Shown here: positions 60,981 to 64,000 of the stretch, piece after piece
Numbering within the stretch: the first letter of the stretch is position 1
Layout of the letters: each line of letters opens with the position of its first letter
NCBI RefSeq assembly: GCF_000004075.3
Contig: NC_026657.2
Location: 2,790,001-2,854,000, forward strand
DNA from: Cucumis sativus
Lineage: Eukaryota > Streptophyta > Magnoliopsida > Cucurbitales > Cucurbitaceae
Length of the DNA: 64,000 bases
Direction: 5' to 3'
Program-made: the position numbers and the translations under genes
The notes under the pieces: model-generated
The model's input: the letters and a program-made list of their open reading frames with translations, nothing else
What the model was told of the DNA's origin: nothing
The model's database searches: none

Positions 60981-63337
60981 ATGAAGCAATCGAAGGATCC
61001 ATTTGAAGCCGCCTTCGAAGAGCAGGAGGAATCACCTCCGAACTCTCCTTCTGCTGCCGACGACCTCGAAATTCCGACCACTGTAGCCCCTTCTCCTGCC
61101 GACGCTTTTGATTTGCAAGACGGTGATGATGATCCAAAATCCGCTTCTGTCGCTACACATTCCGTTGCTCCTGCGTCCACCACTTCTATGTTTGTTTCCT
61201 CTTCCTCCCATGTATCTACCGCCCCTAAAACCAAAGAAGACGACGAGGAAGAAGAGGAAGAGAATGTTGAAGTTGAACTTGCAAAATTTCCCTCCAGCGG
61301 TGATCCGGATAAGATGGCAAAGATGCAGTATGTTCTCTTGGACCTCTCATATATAATTTTAAATTGGTTTTTCTGCTTCAAGATGAGCTAGCATAGTCTC
61401 AATGTTTACCCTTGTGGGAAAAAAGTACTCGATTTACTTGATGTTTAAAATGTTGGTAGCATGTAGCCCTTTGGTCGGGTTATTATCAGTTGATTTACAT
61501 GTGTTGATTATGAACTAATTCTTTATTTAGTTTCTCCAATAGAAAATTTAGGAAGATAGAAATTTACGAATCCCTAATGCCTGCCTATATTTTGCTTTTG
61601 GACCTGGTGTAGCGTTTGGATCTTGCTGTTTGATCTTCTTCCAAATTATTAGGTGTTCCCATTAAGAATAGTGCAATAGCCTTACATTGATGTTCTTCAT
61701 CCAGAGATCCAAAAGATATCCTTTTCTCTGAGAAATCTCCGACCCCATTTGATTAGAAAAGCACGACTGTTTCTTAGTAGTGAGGTTGCTAATATCCAAA
61801 CCTCCCATTTCAGTTGGAAGAGAGGTAGTTTCCCAATTAATCATATTAGTGACCCCGAACTCCTTACTACCTTTTCAGAAGAAGTCTCTAATAAGTTTCT
61901 CGAGCCAATTAATCACACTGTTGGGACAAAGAAATAGTAAAGTGGGATGCTAGCAAGAATAGACACAGCTGAAGTAATTTACCCCCCTCTAGAGGAGAAG
62001 ATTCTTCCAATGCTACAAATATTAAGCCCAACCAAGAGAGTTTTTGAGAGATAAAACTCTTAAGCCTGACATCACCTCATAACCTGTAACTATGTTCTTC
62101 AAGTTATTGAACAGGGGTAGATTGTAGTTCGAAAAGCGAAGCGTGTCATCAGCAAATTACACCTCTCCATCTCTAATGGGAAGGTCCTTCATGAAGTCAT
62201 CCCTCAGAACTTTGTTAATAAGCCTGCCAAAGACATCCACTATCAACATGAAAGAGAGAGGGGCAAGCGGAACACCTTGCCTAAGCCCTTTAGCAGCTTT
62301 GATTTGTCCTCTTGGATCATAATAGAGGAGGTGTTAGAATGTTAGTCATAGAAGCTTTGATCCAACCAATCCAATGACCGCCATAGCCTTTACAATTTAG
62401 CACCTCAAGGAGAAAGTCCTAGATTCCTACCCAACCATATCCAAAGGCCCCTTCTCAAAATCCAGCTTGATGAAAACCCAACCCTTCTTCTTTCTATTAA
62501 TAAAACCATCAAAAAACTTGTAAGCAACCAAAATCAAGAATTTGTCTTTTTTTCCTTTTTCTTCTTCCTTTTGTTGTGCCTGCAACTTTAAAGATGAATA
62601 TGCTAGATCATTTTTACTTTGGTATCTTTTTGAGTGAACTAACACATTATGAAATCTTCACTTAGAGAAAGAATCCTCTTGTAACTCGTCTTATCATTTT
62701 CCAGAGCAATTCTCTCACAATTTACAGAAGAACAGATGAGTCGTTACGAGTCCTTTCGCAGAGCTGGATTTCAGAAAGCTAATATGAAAAGGGTATGGAT
62801 CTTAATATTTTCTCTTTTCGAAAGACCATAGATAGCCAAGGAAGGTTGGGGTGGAATGCATTCTAGGTATTGGTTGGTTGGATGGTTTGTTTTATTATTA
62901 TTTTTTCAATTTCTGGTCTGAGACGTTAATCTTTTTGAACTTGAACCTAGCTCATCTTGTTTCATTTCACTTGTAAGCTGTAGCTGTTAGCAAGCATCTC
63001 GGGAACACAGAAAATTTCTGTACCGATGACAATCGTTGTGTCTGGTATAGCAAAGATGTTTGTTGGTGAACTCGTAGAAACAGGTATGTAAAAACCCAAT
63101 TCCATTGTTCTTTCCAGTTACTTTTCATGTCAATGTGAAACATAGACCTAAGAATCTGAATTTTTTTTAAAAAATCTAACTTATTTCAATACTTTTTATT
63201 TTGTTTCAGCAAGAGTTGTTATGACAGAGCGTAATGATACGGGACCTATCAGACCATGCCATCTCAGAGAAGCATATAGAAGACTAAAGCTTGAAGGTAA
63301 GATTCCTAGGAAATCAGTGCCTAGGCTCTTTCGCTAA
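60981..63337 (+). CDS. TAF11: Transcription initiation factor TFIID subunit 11
   Basis: Four exons (60981-61327, 62705-62792, 62984-63083, 63210-63337) splice in frame to 220 residues. The Arabidopsis protein has 210. The first 100 or so residues are acidic and Ser/Pro-rich with an aspartate/glutamate run. The histone-fold domain follows, starting AILSQFTEEQMSRYESFRRA, then SVPMTIVVSGIAKMFVGELV and PIRPCHLREAYRRLKLEGKI, ending RKSVPRLFR. TAF11 pairs with TAF13 in TFIID and contacts TBP and TFIIA at promoters. Intron 1 (1.38 kb) is much larger than the others because it holds an antisense LINE fragment. Confidence 0.97.
61650..62500 (-). mobile_element. Decayed LINE (L1-type non-LTR retrotransposon) reverse-transcriptase fragment
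   Basis: Minus-strand translation, broken by stops and frameshifts, shows ordered reverse-transcriptase blocks. The first is GWVFIKLDFEK, then NCKGYGGHWIGWIKASMTN, then GQIKAAKGLRQGVPLAPLSF with VDVFGRLINKVL. The catalytic FADDTL box is at 62139-62156, and the later INWETTSLPTEMGGLDISNL precedes the RNase-like/zf-RVT part. Clearly inactive, it lies antisense inside TAF11 intron 1. No 5' end, poly(A) tail or target duplication was identified. Confidence 0.85.
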
Positions 63338-64000
63338 TCACTCTGTTTAATTTAGGAGTTTTTGGAAGAAAATTTGAATACTACAGCATCAATATTAGGA
63401 TGTTTATATATATATAACTGAAGTTCCTAACATATTTTTGTACGAATCGACTTCTCACTTTACTACATACACGAATTATTGGAAGGAGTAAAACACAAAC
63501 ATGGATTTTCCAGCACAACCTATACATTTAAATAGTAAAACACATTTGATGATTATATAGAGTTGGAATACAAAGACACATACTGGCGTGTTCGGGAGGA
63601 TGGAATGAAATGAGTTTGTAATGGATTTTATTCCATGCCCATACAGATTTGAGCGTTTTGGGCTTGGTTTGTAATACTAAACTCATTTCTTTTTCACATT
63701 TTTCAATCCAACTATTTTCTTCGTAACGTTTCACTATCTCATTTTTGTTTTGCCCTCGATTATCCACTTATTCCAACTCTCCATATATTCCCACTAATCC
63801 TAATTATATTTCAATTTTCCTAAACCAGTATTTTGATAATAATAATACCCAATGTTGATATGTGACAATCTTATAATGTGTGCTTCAAAATGAAAGTTTT
63901 GATACACCTTATAACACCATATTTCTAATATTTTCATCATAGATATAATTTGCGGTTGTGTTGCAAATGTATATTATTTTAACTTTTAGTGCACTTGAAA
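63338..64000. other. TAF11 3' UTR and following intergenic DNA
   Basis: No further gene begins before the window ends. The first few hundred bases are presumably TAF11 3' UTR. A dispersed repeat copy follows at 63580-63800. Confidence 0.5.
63580..63800. repeat. Dispersed repeat, copy B
   Basis: It resembles the sequence at 47850-48065, with common blocks listed under copy A, in the same orientation. The left edge reads GCGTGTTCGGGAGGATGGAA, similar to the opening GGCGTGGAATGG at 17268, so a third, more distant member may exist. Confidence 0.55.

Overview
This window is nuclear DNA from a flowering plant. It is AT-rich and has spliced genes with GT..AG introns and simple repeats typical of a eudicot. 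Families of CTATCAnTGATAG-type repeats, together with the gene content, suggest a cucurbit such as Cucumis. That genus call is inference from pattern memory, not a search result. No bacterial operon, CRISPR array, rRNA or convincing tRNA gene was seen.

Ten protein-coding genes were assembled exon by exon. In every spliced model the GT..AG junctions keep frame and the total is a multiple of three. From left to right: a long repeat-bearing gene desert (1-7.5 kb); a leucine-rich-repeat receptor-like kinase of the Arabidopsis At1g12460 type (+); a 1.4 kb long-inverted-repeat element and a second desert (11.7-18.4 kb); a short TPX2-like spindle protein (+); the guard-cell anion channel SLAC1 (-), convergent with it; an intronless plastid-type phosphate-translocator-family transporter of the At1g12500 type (-); a conserved plant protein of unknown function of the At1g73970 type (-); the copper chaperone for superoxide dismutase, CCS (-); a small three-exon protein with an Shg1-like N-terminus and PPGF repeats (-); chloroplast PGRL1 of cyclic photosynthetic electron flow (+); SAP18 (-); and TFIID subunit TAF11 (+).

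The genes do not form one pathway. Their order has historical meaning. The kinase, SLAC1, transporter and CCS follow the order of Arabidopsis At1g12460-At1g12520. The TPX2-like gene and PGRL1 are also close neighbours in Arabidopsis, on chromosome 4. The window therefore looks like an unfractionated ancestral block whose members are split in Arabidopsis.

Mobile-element remnants sit between and inside genes. They include a possible 325 bp TRIM retrotransposon with matching 71 bp LTRs, primer-binding site and polypurine tract inside an intron of the PPGF gene. A decayed LINE reverse-transcriptase segment lies antisense in TAF11 intron 1. The foldback/MULE-like element at 11.7-13.1 kb carries a tandem-repeat core.

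Other points of note are a receptor kinase lacking the catalytic HRD aspartate, a near-canonical miR398 site in CCS, an upstream ORF in the kinase leader, and a decayed protein-like stretch at 50.4-51.1 kb. I found no clearly new biological system. The most useful items are the structural elements, the regulatory sites and the unassigned small ORFs.
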